Shown: positions 1 to 5,832 of the stretch, in pieces
Position numbering within the stretch: the first letter of the stretch is position 1
Layout: each line of letters opens with the position of its first letter
NCBI GenBank assembly: GCA_902803155.1
Contig: CADCOU010000367.1
Coordinates: forward strand, 1-7,534
Direction: 5' to 3'
Length of the DNA: 7,534 nucleotides
From: an uncultured Lachnospiraceae bacterium
Lineage (GTDB): Bacteria; Bacillota; Clostridia; Lachnospirales; Lachnospiraceae
Made by a program: the position numbers and the translations under genes
The notes under the pieces: model-generated
What the model was told of the DNA's origin: nothing
Databases searched by the model: none
The model's input: the letters and a program-made list of their open reading frames with translations, nothing else

Positions 1-2
1 AC

Positions 3-104
3 GAGGTATGGAAAGACTACTCAACTATCGTGGCTATGACTTTCCAAAAAGCTGGGAAATATAAGGAGCTGACAAATTCTCTCATACTCACATCGAGACC
101 GTAG
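3..104 (+). CDS. Possible 3' end of an unidentified gene, cut by the window edge
   Basis: An open frame enters from the left edge and stops at TAG (102-104), giving 33 residues that include the stretches VWKDYSTIVAMTFQKAG and LTNSLILTSRP. The composition is protein-like (mixed hydrophobic, Lys and Thr) and the other two plus frames close early, so this could be the tail of a gene lying mostly outside the window. I do not recognise the family. A transposase tail is conceivable because the next 100 bases are non-coding in appearance, but nothing here proves that. It could also be chance. Confidence 0.22.
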   Translation, partial: EVWKDYSTIVAMTFQKAGKYKELTNSLILTSRP

Positions 105-213
105 TTTTGCTGACGGGAAATAAATAATGTAGGGCTGAAAATGTTTGTAATCAAGGCCGGGCAGATAGCAGAGTGGTCTTCGATGACAGCGATCCCAGCA
201 ATCAGGCGGCAGT
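105..213. other. Stretch with no recognisable gene
   Basis: Only very short frames occur here. One of 24 codons runs from an ATG at 141 to the stop at 213-215, where it meets the terminator stem. It has only a weak AGGG upstream and no recognisable protein content. I see no RNA gene, repeat or promoter that I can defend. Confidence 0.4.
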
Positions 214-244
214 AAAAAGCTTTGGCGATACGCCAAAGCTTTTT
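214..244. terminator. Perfect bidirectional intrinsic terminator
   Basis: The sequence AAAAAGCTTTGGCG, a loop of ATA, then CGCCAAAGCTTTTT forms a perfect 14-bp stem with a 3-base loop. Each strand reads A-tract, stem, T-tract, so it can stop transcription both ways. It lies 31 bases past the stop codon of the minus-strand amino-acid-binding protein gene and would end that transcript. It would also stop anything entering from the left. Confidence 0.9.
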
Positions 245-275
245 CAGTGGAATGTCATCTTAGCACGGACATGTC

Positions 276-1091
276 TCACTCTGCTTCTGTTTCCGCTGCA
301 GGCGCTGCACCAAGAGAAGCAGCCGCTTCCGCTGCAACTTCCTCGCCAAGGTATTTTGCTATAATCTCTTCATAGGTACCATCTGCAACGATATTGGCAA
401 GGCCTGCATTGAACTGATCCAGGAGATCCTGCTTATCTTCTGAGAATACTACGAAACCATAGGGCGATCCTTCATTTTCAGAACCATCGACAACTTCCAT
501 GCTTAGCTCCAGATCCTGGATCTGAATCTTCATGATCTGGGTATCTTCAAAGCATCCCGCAACTTCTCTGGTCTCTACTCCGTAATACATCGTAAGAGAA
601 CCGTCATAGTATTTGATCTCGAAACCATACTGGTCTTTCAGGCTCTCTGCGTACAGCGCGCCCAGAGTTCCGTTCTTGACTCCGACCGTCTTCCCCTCCA
701 GGTCTTCAAAGCTTTTTATTTCTTCATCGATCCGGGCGGCAAGACACTGTGTCATAAAATAATAGCCATCTGAGAAATACCATCCGTCCGAGGCACGTTC
801 GTCTGTTATTGATGCACCCGCGATCATACCATCTGCTTCTCCGGCCTTGCAGGCTTCAATTGCCGGATCCCACCCCAGGCTCTTCAGTTCATATTCAAAT
901 CCCTGGTCCTGCGCGATTGCTGCAAGAATATCTACATCGATACCGACAAACTGTCCCTCTTCATCTGTGTATTCAAACGGCTTGAAAACCGTATCTGTGG
1001 CAATCGTTAAACTGTCTGCGGCAAAAACATTCATTCCTAATGCTGCGGTAAAGACTATGGCAATCGTGAACTGTACAAGTTTTCTTTTCAT
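276..1091 (-). CDS. Amino-acid ABC transporter substrate-binding protein (family 3)
   Basis: This 271-residue exported binding protein should capture a polar amino acid outside the cell and hand it to an ABC importer. Residues 1-24 form a signal peptide (MKRK, hydrophobic core, VFA-AD cleavage site). The family-3 fold follows: DSLTIATDTVFKPFEY (26-41), GQFVGIDVDILAAIA (46-60), an AGASITDER segment (91-99) whose Arg normally binds the ligand carboxylate, WYFSDGYYF (104-112), and the second-lobe GKTVGVKNGT (133-142). A longer reading from 1118 is possible, but the start at 1091 places Met directly before the signal peptide and has GGAGGG upstream. The C-terminal tail (about 250-271) is rich in Ala and Glu and probably disordered. 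No lipobox Cys is seen, and no permease or ATPase gene lies alongside. The ligand cannot be assigned beyond an amino acid. Confidence 0.9.
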   Translation of the reverse strand: MKRKLVQFTIAIVFTAALGMNVFAADSLTIATDTVFKPFEYTDEEGQFVGIDVDILAAIAQDQGFEYELKSLGWDPAIEACKAGEADGMIAGASITDERASDGWYFSDGYYFMTQCLAARIDEEIKSFEDLEGKTVGVKNGTLGALYAESLKDQYGFEIKYYDGSLTMYYGVETREVAGCFEDTQIMKIQIQDLELSMEVVDGSENEGSPYGFVVFSEDKQDLLDQFNAGLANIVADGTYEEIIAKYLGEEVAAEAAASLGAAPAAETEAE

Positions 1092-1170
1092 AATTACTTC
1101 ATCCCTCCATATGAACACAACGGTTGCCTCAAAAAAAGCCAGGATTGATTCTGCATAATACCTTGATTGT

Positions 1171-1200
1171 ATTTTAATGGCATTTACAAAAACATGTCAA
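1171..1200 (-). promoter_or_regulatory. Sigma-A-type promoter of the substrate-binding protein gene
   Basis: On the minus strand a perfect -35 TTGACA (1200-1195) and a -10 TAAAAT (1176-1171) are separated by 18 bases. The expected transcript start near 1164 gives a leader of about 70 bases before the start codon at 1091. The -35 lies inside the palindrome at 1190-1208. Confidence 0.7.
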
Positions 1201-1208
1201 GCATGTTT
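1190..1208. promoter_or_regulatory. Palindrome over the -35 of the binding-protein promoter, possible operator
   Basis: AAACATG, five bases (TCAAG), then CATGTTT form a perfect 7-bp inverted repeat. It covers the -35 hexamer of the minus-strand promoter, so a bound dimer would block RNA polymerase. The regulator is unknown. The arm sequence does not match the TGTAAAG operators at 5704 and 5750. Confidence 0.45.
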
Positions 1209-1276
1209 ACACAAGATAGCCGGAATGCGAAGTTACCGGATGTCGGAAGCACTCATGTCTATGCTTTATGCACGCA

Positions 1277-1304
1277 GGCGCCCTCCCGCTGCCGGGAGGG
1301 CGCC
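1277..1304. terminator. GC-rich hairpin after the PepSY-repeat gene
   Basis: GGCGCCCTCCCG (1277-1288), loop CTGC, and CGGGAGGGCGCC (1293-1304) make a perfect 12-bp stem. It begins about 20 bases past the stop of the minus-strand gene ending at 1325, where a terminator is expected. Neither strand has a T-tract directly after the stem, so it may be a weak or factor-assisted terminator, or an element protecting the 3' end of the mRNA. Confidence 0.6.
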
Positions 1305-1324
1305 CAAAAGGAAGAAAATGAATA

Positions 1325-1891
1325 TCAGTCATCCAGATCCACGTTTTTCTCCAGCATGGATCCGTCGTTTACGCTGAAGTCATATTCGAATTCCATACCG
1401 TCTTTCGTGCGGAACTCGATCTCAAATTTCTCGACGCCGTCATCGGTATCCTTCGCGCACTTTGTGAACGTAACGTCACCCTCAGCAAAGCCGGCATCCT
1501 TCAGAGCCGCTTCCTTTGCCTTCTCTTCGGTGAACTCTCCGGACGTTTCCGCCGCTGCCTGGTTCATCAGTGCCGCGAGTTCGACATCGTCCTCTGCTTC
1601 CCACAGATCCTGGCCCTGATCGACGATCGCGCCGGTGGAGACATCGATATCGAAGTCGAACTTCATCTCACCCGGGAGGAAGAAGTCGATCTCATAGATC
1701 TTCCTGCCGTCGTCAAAGGAGGTACCCTTCTTCTCGAAGATGACCTGGCTTTCAGACACGCCGGCCGCCTCAAGTGCGGTCTTCGCAGCGTCATCCAGAG
1801 TAGTGCCTGCGGCAAACGCGTTTCCAGCGCATCCAAGTACCATAGTTCCCATCAGCATTGCAGCTGCCATTGTAGCAAAACCTTTATTCAT
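1325..1891 (-). CDS. Secreted protein with two PepSY-like repeats
   Basis: A 188-residue exported protein of unknown exact role. After a signal peptide (residues 1 to about 28) it carries two similar units of about 68 residues, 31-98 and 120-188. Each starts with a helix (LDDAAKTALEAAGV; TEEKAKEAALKDAGF) followed by strands ending in an acidic pattern (IYEIDFFLPGEMKFDFDID; KFEIEFRTKDGMEFEYDFS). This is the PepSY arrangement, a domain of exported proteins thought to inhibit peptidases or modulate envelope sensors. The signal end is ambiguous: VLGC (18-21) resembles a lipobox, while AFA-AG (25-29) suits signal peptidase I. The protein is very acidic after the signal. GAGAGG with 8 bases before the ATG supports the start. 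It is probably transcribed alone, from the divergent region shared with the polyphosphate kinase gene. Confidence 0.85.
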   Translation of the reverse strand: MNKGFATMAAAMLMGTMVLGCAGNAFAAGTTLDDAAKTALEAAGVSESQVIFEKKGTSFDDGRKIYEIDFFLPGEMKFDFDIDVSTGAIVDQGQDLWEAEDDVELAALMNQAAAETSGEFTEEKAKEAALKDAGFAEGDVTFTKCAKDTDDGVEKFEIEFRTKDGMEFEYDFSVNDGSMLEKNVDLDD

Positions 1892-1966
1892 TTTTATATC
1901 CTCTCTTTCCTGATTCTAATAAGTATTTTTGGGGTTCCGTCCCCTTTGTTTTGTTTTGTTGGACTG

Positions 1967-2001
1967 ATCATAACAGGGCGCTTGTCACAGCAGTGTCACA
2001 G
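1967..2001 (-). promoter_or_regulatory. Phased direct repeat plus -10: putative response-regulator-dependent promoter of the PepSY gene
   Basis: On the minus strand the 8-mer CTGTGACA occurs twice in perfect form (2001-1994 and 1990-1983) with an 11-bp period. Exactly 10 bases after the second copy lies TATGAT (1972-1967), a good -10. There is no good -35; the repeat occupies that place. This is the geometry of activator boxes for OmpR/PhoB-type response regulators. The predicted transcript start near 1960 gives a leader of about 70 bases. The same repeat could also act on the divergent polyphosphate kinase promoter. Confidence 0.5.
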
Positions 2002-2013
2002 ACCTTTTTACTG

Positions 2014-2040
2014 CATAATGCGCTGCAGCTGTGGTAAGAT
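2014..2040 (+). promoter_or_regulatory. Candidate -10 elements for the polyphosphate kinase operon
   Basis: Two candidate -10 hexamers face the plus-strand operon: CATAAT (2014-2019) and TAAGAT (2035-2040), the latter preceded by TGG as in extended -10 promoters. Neither has a convincing -35 at 16 to 18 bases. I cannot choose between them from sequence. Confidence 0.3.
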
Positions 2041-2048
2041 AAGAAACC

Positions 2049-2122
2049 AGAGGTACAGGATGTTTTTCAGGACAGGCAACAGAGTAAGGAGGTTACAGGA
2101 TGCTGAAGAAATACAGATATGA
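2049..2122 (+). promoter_or_regulatory. Duplicated ribosome-binding/start module with a 20-codon upstream reading frame
   Basis: AGAGGTACAGGATG (2049-2062) is nearly repeated at the real kinase start (GGAGGTTACAGGATG, 2088-2102). The first copy would start a 20-residue peptide (MFFRTGNRVRRLQDAEEIQI) from 2060 that runs out of frame across the kinase start and stops at 2120-2122. It might modulate translation of the kinase, or be only a leftover of a small duplication. The peptide has no recognisable function. Confidence 0.3.
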
Positions 2123-2966
2123 CGGGAAAAAGAAGTTTAGTCTGGCGAAGGTATCAACTAATGAGACATCTCTGGAATCGGACCGGAAATCAGCTGAAGC
2201 GAAGATGCAGAAAAACTTTGACAAGATCAATGATCTGCAGAAAAAGCTGTACGCTGAAAAGAAAGAAGGCGTAATCTTCCTGTTCCAGGCAATGGACGCG
2301 GCCGGAAAGGATGGAACGATCAGTTCTGTTCTCACCTGCCTGTCGCCCCATGGGGTAAATGAGACCGCTTTTAAAGCTCCGAGTTCCATCGAATCAGCGC
2401 ACGATTTTCTCTGGAGGATCGAGAAGGCTTCCCCTATGAAGGGTGAGATCACGATCTTCAACCGGTCCCAGTATGAAGATGTACTGATCCATCGTGTGAA
2501 GAAGCTGTACCTGAATCAGTCGATGGCAGACAGGATCGACCGGGATAAGGTCCTGGATTACCGCTATGAGGATATCTGCAACTATGAGAAGTATCTGTGG
2601 CACAACAGTGTGCGGACCGTGAAGATCTTCCTGAACGTTTCGAAAGAAGAGCAGGCACGCCGTTTCCTGTCCCGGATCGAGGAACCGGAGAAAAACTGGA
2701 AGTTCTCGGCTTCTGATTATGAAGAACGCAAGTACTGGGACGGTTACCAGGAGGCTTTTGAGATCGCGATCAATAAGACTGCGACAAAAGAAGCTCCGTG
2801 GTATGTCGTGCCGGCTGATCACAAGTGGTATATGCGCTATGTGGTCAGTGAGATCATTCTTCATACTCTGCAGGATATGGATCCCAAATATCCCGAAGTG
2901 ACAAAGGAAAGACTCGAAGAATTTGCCGGTTATAAAGCAGAACTTGAAAAAGAGCTTGGCAAGTAA
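2100..2966 (+). CDS. ppk2: Polyphosphate kinase 2 (class-III-like)
   Basis: A 288-residue cytoplasmic enzyme that transfers phosphate between inorganic polyphosphate and nucleotides. The single-domain PPK2 fold is clear: Walker A QAMDAAGKDGTI (63-74), FKAPS (91-95), HDFLWR (101-106), Walker B region GEITIFNRSQYEDVLIHRV (115-133), and the lid-side segment EERKYWDGYQEAFEIAI (208-224), then the VVPADHKWYMRY segment (237-247). Asp66 and Asp71 in and beside the P-loop are the expected catalytic acids. The GKDG form and single-domain length resemble class III enzymes, which phosphorylate AMP and ADP, but nucleotide preference cannot be fixed from sequence. Start support is AAGGAGG (2086-2092) seven bases before the ATG. 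It is the first gene of a probable operon with tldD, 24 bases downstream with no terminator between. Confidence 0.93.
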   Translation: MLKKYRYDGKKKFSLAKVSTNETSLESDRKSAEAKMQKNFDKINDLQKKLYAEKKEGVIFLFQAMDAAGKDGTISSVLTCLSPHGVNETAFKAPSSIESAHDFLWRIEKASPMKGEITIFNRSQYEDVLIHRVKKLYLNQSMADRIDRDKVLDYRYEDICNYEKYLWHNSVRTVKIFLNVSKEEQARRFLSRIEEPEKNWKFSASDYEERKYWDGYQEAFEIAINKTATKEAPWYVVPADHKWYMRYVVSEIILHTLQDMDPKYPEVTKERLEEFAGYKAELEKELGK

Positions 2967-2990
2967 ACATTCAGGCATAAGGGGAAAAAG

Positions 2991-4424
2991 ATGAAAGCAC
3001 CATTTTCAAAATATCTTGATTCACTGGTCCCGGGGCTCAGGAGACTGATCGGGATACTGGAACAGGACTATGACTATGTCAGTGTCCTTTCTACGGACTC
3101 AAAGGGACTCATCGTGCGAATCTCACAGCATTCGAAATCCGTAGGCAATAAGACGATGACTACAGAGCGCGGCACGGTCGTCCGTGTTTATAAGGACGGA
3201 CTGTACAGTGAATATGCGCTGGACCGGTTTGATCCGGAAGATCCGGAAAGTGCTGCCGGGGAGATCAGGGAAACGCTGGAAGCACAGGCGGAAGTACTGC
3301 GCAGATGCAGCGCTGAAGTATTTGAAACCGGGAAACTGTCAGATGAACCGCTGGAATTCCTCGTGGAAAAGGAAACCGGCTCTCTTCCGGAAGAGGCAGA
3401 CCTTTCCTCGCTGGTGGAGCAGCTTGCCGGCATCTCGGATAAAGGGATGTCGATGTCGGAGTATATGCTGGACTGCATAGCCAATGCCCAGTCTACCCAT
3501 ATCTGCAAGCTGTTCATGACAAAAAACAGATATCTGCGCCAGAGCTATGTATACAGTGAAGGGAACGTGGCGGCGATCCTCGGCAGGGACGGCCAGAACA
3601 GGATCGGTTATGCAGGAGTCTCAGGCCTGGGCGGACCGGAACTCTTTGAGAAGCTCTCGGAGAAACTGGAATACGCGGTTTCCAGTGGAGTGGAGATGCT
3701 GGATGCGGACCGCATCGTTCCGGGCGAGTACGAGATCATCACGACGCCTGAAGTCTCAGGACTGATCGCACATGAGGCGTTCGGCCACGGTGTGGAGATG
3801 GATATGTTTGTGAAGGGCAGGGCTCTGGGCGCCGAGTATATTGACAGGCAGGTAGGATCCGGGCTGGTTACGATGCATGAAGGCGCGCTCTGCGCAGAAA
3901 ATGTGACAAGTTATGCTTTTGATGACGAAGGGACGCCTGCAGGGGATGTCACAGAGATAGACGGGGGCATTCTTAAGACCGGTATCTGTGACGCCCTGAG
4001 TGCGCTGCGCCTGGGCGTTCAGCCTACAGGCAACGGAAAACGGGAGAATTTTGAGCACAAAGTCTATACCCGTATGACAAACACGATCTTTGATTCGGGC
4101 ACGGACAGCCTGGAAGACATGATCGCATCGGTGCAGCACGGATATCTGCTCGAAGGGGTGCAGAGCGGCATGGAAGACCCGAAGCACTGGGGGATCCAGT
4201 GCATCGTGCAGATGGGCCGCGAGATCAGAGACGGGAAACTCACGGGCAAGGTGGTGTCGCCTGTCATCATGACCGGCTATGTGCCCGATCTTCTCGGAAA
4301 CATTACCATGGTAAGCACCGACCGCGGAGTTTTCGGAAACGGAGGCTGCGGCAAGGGACATAAGGAATGGGTCAAGGTATCAGACGGAGGCCCGTATCTG
4401 AAAACAGTGGGGAGGCTCGGATGA
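2991..4424 (+). CDS. tldD: TldD, zinc metalloprotease subunit of the TldD/TldE complex
   Basis: At 477 residues this is close to Escherichia coli TldD in length. The family's zinc motif is intact: HEAFGH at 261-266 within a longer TldD signature (LIAHEAFGHGVEMD), with the third-ligand Cys in GNGGCGKG (Cys453). The C-terminus has the typical GYVPDLLGNI and VSDGGP segments. The TldD/TldE heterodimer threads unfolded peptides into a central chamber. It degrades short or unstructured peptides and, in some bacteria, trims leader peptides of modified peptides such as microcin B17, or cleaves CcdA. No precursor peptide gene is visible nearby, so the substrate here is unknown. AAGGGG lies seven bases before the ATG. 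The stop overlaps the start of tldE, suggesting translational coupling and equal dosage. The protein is cytoplasmic, with no signal peptide. Confidence 0.95.
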   Translation: MKAPFSKYLDSLVPGLRRLIGILEQDYDYVSVLSTDSKGLIVRISQHSKSVGNKTMTTERGTVVRVYKDGLYSEYALDRFDPEDPESAAGEIRETLEAQAEVLRRCSAEVFETGKLSDEPLEFLVEKETGSLPEEADLSSLVEQLAGISDKGMSMSEYMLDCIANAQSTHICKLFMTKNRYLRQSYVYSEGNVAAILGRDGQNRIGYAGVSGLGGPELFEKLSEKLEYAVSSGVEMLDADRIVPGEYEIITTPEVSGLIAHEAFGHGVEMDMFVKGRALGAEYIDRQVGSGLVTMHEGALCAENVTSYAFDDEGTPAGDVTEIDGGILKTGICDALSALRLGVQPTGNGKRENFEHKVYTRMTNTIFDSGTDSLEDMIASVQHGYLLEGVQSGMEDPKHWGIQCIVQMGREIRDGKLTGKVVSPVIMTGYVPDLLGNITMVSTDRGVFGNGGCGKGHKEWVKVSDGGPYLKTVGRLG

Positions 4425-5698
4425 TGGATAAATACATTGAAATACTGAAATCATGCGGCGCCGACGCATGGGAGATCACCGACACGAAGACAAGGGGCTG
4501 GGAGTTCTACTTTATAGGCCGCAGGCTTGACCAGAACCGCGCGAAAAATGTGGAACACATCAATCTGAAAGTATATAAGCTGAGCGAAGACGGGAAGTCT
4601 CTGGGAATCGCTTCCGCGGAAGTTTCTCCTACTGAAAGTGAGGAGGGTATCCGTGCGGCAGCAGAGAGCCTTGTTTACCAGGCTTCACTTGTAAAGAACA
4701 GACCTTATAAGCTGAATCAGCCGCAGCAGGTAAAGCTCCCTGACGCAGAACTGAATCCGCTCGCGGCGGAAGCAGAAGGCTTTATCAAAACCCTGCAGGG
4801 CATAGAAGAAACCGAAACGGAATATCTGAATAGTTTCGAGATATTTGTAAACCGGAACGAGAAAAGGCTGGTCACATCTGAGGGGATCGATATCACCCAG
4901 TCCTGGCCGACCGCCATGATAGACCTGGTCGTAAATGCCAGGAAGGACAATCACGAGATAGAGCTCTATCGGCTGTATGATCTCGGTTCCTGTGAGCCGG
5001 ATCAGATCAGACAGGATATTCAGGAGCTGCTGCAGTTCGGGAAAGACCGGCTGCTTGCAGCCGGGACGCCTAAGCTTGAGAATACTCCCGTCGTGCTTTC
5101 GACGGATGCGGCGGTTTATGTATATCAATACTTCCTCAGCCAGCTGAATGCCGCATATCTTGTCAGGGGCGTGAGCAGCTGTGAGATCGGGAAACCGATT
5201 GCGGAAAACATAGAAGGGGACAGGATCACGATAAAAGCGTTAAGAGAGCTTCCCGGATCGCCCTGCAACTATGCTTACGATGAAGAAGGCGCTCCGATCA
5301 GGGACGAGATACTCATGGAGGAGAGCGTACCGAAAAAGTTCGTCGGAAACAGAATGTTCTCACAGTATATCGGGTTGGATGATTCGTTCATCGTTTCCAA
5401 CTGGAGCGTTTCCGGCGGCAGAAAGAGCGCAGATGAGCTGCGGGAAGGGGAATTCCTTGAAATCGTCGAGTTTTCTGATTTCCAGGTGGACAGCATGACC
5501 GGGGATATATTCGGTGAGATCAGGCTCGCCTATTATCATGACACGAAAGGAACCGTGACGCCTGTAAGCGGCGGCTCCGTTTCGGGAAGCATGCTGGACA
5601 ATATTGCGCACATGCAGATGTCAAAGGAGACAAGGCGCTATTCCAACGCCGAGATACCTTCCGTGACAAGACTGGAGAATGTCGTGATAGCAGGATAA
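4421..5698 (+). CDS. pmbA: TldE/PmbA, non-catalytic partner of TldD
   Basis: A 425-residue member of the TldD/PmbA family without zinc ligands. At the place matching HEAFGH in TldD it reads VYVYQYFLSQLNAAYL (232-247), with no His or Glu metal residues. The C-terminal domain is typical (FSDFQVDSMTGDIFGEIRLAYY, around 351-372, then GTVTPVSGGSVSGSMLDNI). It should complete the peptidase chamber by pairing with TldD. I chose the ATG at 4421, which overlaps the tldD stop as ATGA. The next in-frame ATG at 4424 is equally possible and sits at better spacing (8 rather than 5 bases) from GGAGG (4411-4415). A longer reading from 4367 would overlap tldD by 58 bases and add residues without family character. 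No terminator is seen after its stop; the next promoter begins within about 20 bases. Confidence 0.93.
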   Translation: MMDKYIEILKSCGADAWEITDTKTRGWEFYFIGRRLDQNRAKNVEHINLKVYKLSEDGKSLGIASAEVSPTESEEGIRAAAESLVYQASLVKNRPYKLNQPQQVKLPDAELNPLAAEAEGFIKTLQGIEETETEYLNSFEIFVNRNEKRLVTSEGIDITQSWPTAMIDLVVNARKDNHEIELYRLYDLGSCEPDQIRQDIQELLQFGKDRLLAAGTPKLENTPVVLSTDAAVYVYQYFLSQLNAAYLVRGVSSCEIGKPIAENIEGDRITIKALRELPGSPCNYAYDEEGAPIRDEILMEESVPKKFVGNRMFSQYIGLDDSFIVSNWSVSGGRKSADELREGEFLEIVEFSDFQVDSMTGDIFGEIRLAYYHDTKGTVTPVSGGSVSGSMLDNIAHMQMSKETRRYSNAEIPSVTRLENVVIAG

Positions 5699-5703
5699 AA
5701 AAA

Positions 5704-5721
5704 TGTAAAGCAGACTTGACA
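5704..5721. promoter_or_regulatory. Operator 1: imperfect palindrome over the -35 of the XRE promoter
   Basis: TGTAAAG, four bases (CAGA), then CTTGACA: one mismatch from a perfect palindrome, the mismatch creating the TTGACA -35 box. It shares 16 of 18 bases with operator 2 and starts 46 bp upstream of it. It is likely bound by the small XRE-type protein encoded just downstream. Confidence 0.75.
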
Positions 5722-5744
5722 TTAGCCCTGCGTGGTGATATGCT
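5716..5744 (+). promoter_or_regulatory. Strong sigma-A promoter of the XRE gene set
   Basis: A perfect -35 TTGACA (5716-5721), 17 bases, and a -10 TATGCT (5739-5744). The predicted start is near 5751, inside operator 2, giving a leader of about 80 bases. It lies just after the tldE stop, so the downstream genes can be controlled separately from the tldD/tldE operon. Confidence 0.85.
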
Positions 5745-5749
5745 CCTCT

Positions 5750-5767
5750 TGTAAAGCAAACTTTACA
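5750..5767. promoter_or_regulatory. Operator 2: perfect palindrome at the transcription start
   Basis: TGTAAAG, CAAA, CTTTACA is a perfect 7-bp inverted repeat with a four-base centre. It covers the predicted transcription start, a classic repressor position. With operator 1 it frames the promoter, as expected for a repressor that blocks its own synthesis. Binding by the adjacent XRE protein is inference. Confidence 0.8.
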
Positions 5768-5799
5768 TCCCGGCAGGGGATGTCAATCCCCTGCCGGGA
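5768..5799 (+). other. Strong hairpin in the 5' leader of the XRE gene
   Basis: TCCCGGCAGGGGA, loop TGTCAA, TCCCCTGCCGGGA: a perfect 13-bp stem and six-base loop, beginning right after operator 2 and 34 bases before the start codon. No T-tract follows on the plus strand, so it is not a standard terminator. It may protect the 5' end of the mRNA or affect readthrough from tldE. Confidence 0.65.
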
Positions 5800-5832
5800 G
5801 CAGCCTTTGAAACGGTTAAGGAAGGTGGCGCT

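Noticed and set aside
141..215. Small frame of 24 codons before the left terminator
   Set aside because: Only a weak ribosome binding site and no recognisable sequence; it ends in the terminator stem by chance.
1277..1304. GC-rich hairpin and the one at 5768-5799 as copies of one repeat family
   Set aside because: Stem sequences differ (GGCGCCCTCCCG against CCCGGCAGGGGA); only base composition is shared.
847..1619. Plus-strand open frames opposite the binding-protein and PepSY genes
   Set aside because: They mirror minus-strand genes with clear signal peptides and domains; Ser-rich content is typical of antisense reading.
2394..2978. Long minus-strand open frame of 194 codons opposite the polyphosphate kinase gene
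   Set aside because: It is antisense to a clear PPK2 with intact motifs, has no family resemblance and is explained by codon bias.
3756..4361. Minus-strand open frame of 201 codons opposite tldD
   Set aside because: It lies wholly inside the well-conserved zinc-motif half of tldD and its product resembles no known protein.
5704..5767. The two TGTAAAG palindromes as a short CRISPR array
   Set aside because: Only two units of 18 bp, palindromic throughout and placed on promoter elements; operators fit better.
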